Assembly (NCBI RefSeq): GCF_021887715.1
Contig: NZ_JAIQXX010000002.1
Coordinates: forward strand, 124,001 to 188,000
Source of the DNA: Winogradskyella immobilis
GTDB taxonomy: Bacteria > Bacteroidota > Bacteroidia > Flavobacteriales > Flavobacteriaceae
DNA: 64,000 nucleotides
Reading direction: 5' to 3'
Within the stretch, counting starts at the first letter, position 1. Each line of letters starts with the position of its first letter. A program made the position numbers and the translations under genes. This document shows positions 63,783-64,000 of the stretch, piece by piece. The notes beneath the pieces were generated by a model. The model had not been told where the DNA came from, searched no databases, and was given only the letters and a program-made list of their open reading frames with translations.

Positions 63783-64000
63783 ATGAAATTATACCCTATA
63801 CAGTCCGGAAATTTTAAACTCGATGGCGGAGCTATGTTTGGAGTAGTTCCCAAATCACTATGGCAACGTACAAATCCTGCGGATCAAAATAATATGATAG
63901 ATATAGCGGCACGTTGTTTGCTTATTGAAGATGGTAATCGTCTTATTCTTATAGACACCGGTATGGGTAACAAACAAAGTGATAAGTTTTATGGCTACTA
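63783..64000 (+). CDS. MBL-fold metallo-hydrolase, 5' part (runs off the window)
   Basis: Plus-strand frame open from the ATG at 63783 to the end of the window, 72 codons: MKLYPIQSGNFKLDGGAMF ... AARCLLIEDGNRLILIDTGMG. The IDTGMG segment is the first conserved strand-turn of MBL hydrolases; the HxHxDH motif would lie beyond the window. The start is supported by an adjacent -7-like TTATTTTGC. Confidence 0.85.
   Translation, partial: MKLYPIQSGNFKLDGGAMFGVVPKSLWQRTNPADQNNMIDIAARCLLIEDGNRLILIDTGMGNKQSDKFYGY

Overview
The window looks like chromosome from a marine member of the Flavobacteriaceae (Bacteroidota). It is AT-rich. Its promoters carry the Bacteroidota -7 box TAnnTTTG rather than an E. 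coli -10. It has SusC-like carboxypeptidase-regulatory/TonB architecture, a TlpA lipoprotein, HopJ, YceI, a PL7 alginate-lyase-like lipoprotein, and the DUF177-rpmF-fabH-accB-accC order typical of the group. Genus cannot be fixed from sequence alone; Winogradskyella, Psychroserpens or Olleya-like relatives would fit.

Layout. 1-13.2 kb is mainly housekeeping: the 5' part of recJ, a CPBP protease, a membrane LytTR regulator, a PL7-like lipoprotein, OsmC, an AhpD-like protein, a uracil-DNA-glycosylase-like protein, hopJ, rsmI, tdk-alr, mscL and asd. An ABC ATPase follows (13.2-14.1 kb). 14.1-21.0 kb is an RNA-repair island described below. 22.0-32.3 kb is a minus-strand lipid/polyketide cluster: MMPL exporter, phosphopantetheinyl transferase, ACP, ketosynthase, dehydratase, reductase, type III polyketide synthase, methyltransferase, FAD oxidoreductase and YceI. 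32.3-39.5 kb holds fatty-acid initiation genes (accC, accB, fabH), rpmF, pdxA and ribE. 40-57 kb is mixed: TlpA, tRNA-Met, mce, rbfA, a LolC/E-type permease, dusB, an M28 peptidase, a PD40 lipoprotein, an outer-membrane receptor, lepA, a CPA1 antiporter and a SulP transporter. 57-64 kb has three secreted proteins of poorly known function, a LuxR-type regulator with a probable frameshift, an alpha/beta hydrolase, and the start of an MBL-fold hydrolase.

The most interesting region is 14.1-21.0 kb. It encodes a WYL-domain regulator fused to a phytanoyl-CoA-dioxygenase-like domain, a small structured transcript, a TPR protein with a polylysine tail, about 1 kb of noncoding RNA, a slipin/SPFH protein without a membrane anchor, and the RNA ligase RtcB. 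The noncoding stretch contains three complete sets of tRNA D-arms, T-arms and acceptor strands, but none is an ordinary tRNA. One has a ~65-nt hairpin-rich insert in its anticodon loop. Two are circularly permuted: the T-arm and acceptor 3' strand come first, then a 3-nt linker, then the acceptor 5' strand and D-arm. A 19-21 bp palindrome (core TACGCAA-N5-TTGCGTA) sits 9 nt upstream of a -7-like box in front of the regulator, the RNA array and rtcB, which implies one regulon. The island is bracketed by a direct repeat carrying an undescribed ~50-residue protein; the two copies differ inside the shared coding region only at synonymous sites. I infer a system in which RtcB joins the open anticodon (or variable-arm) ends of tRNA-like transcripts, or repairs tRNAs for which these RNAs act as sensors or decoys.

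Two genes (45.3 kb and 62.8 kb) show apparent single-base deletions at or near A-runs, which could be real lesions or assembly errors. Function calls rest on motif recognition by eye; no database search was run.
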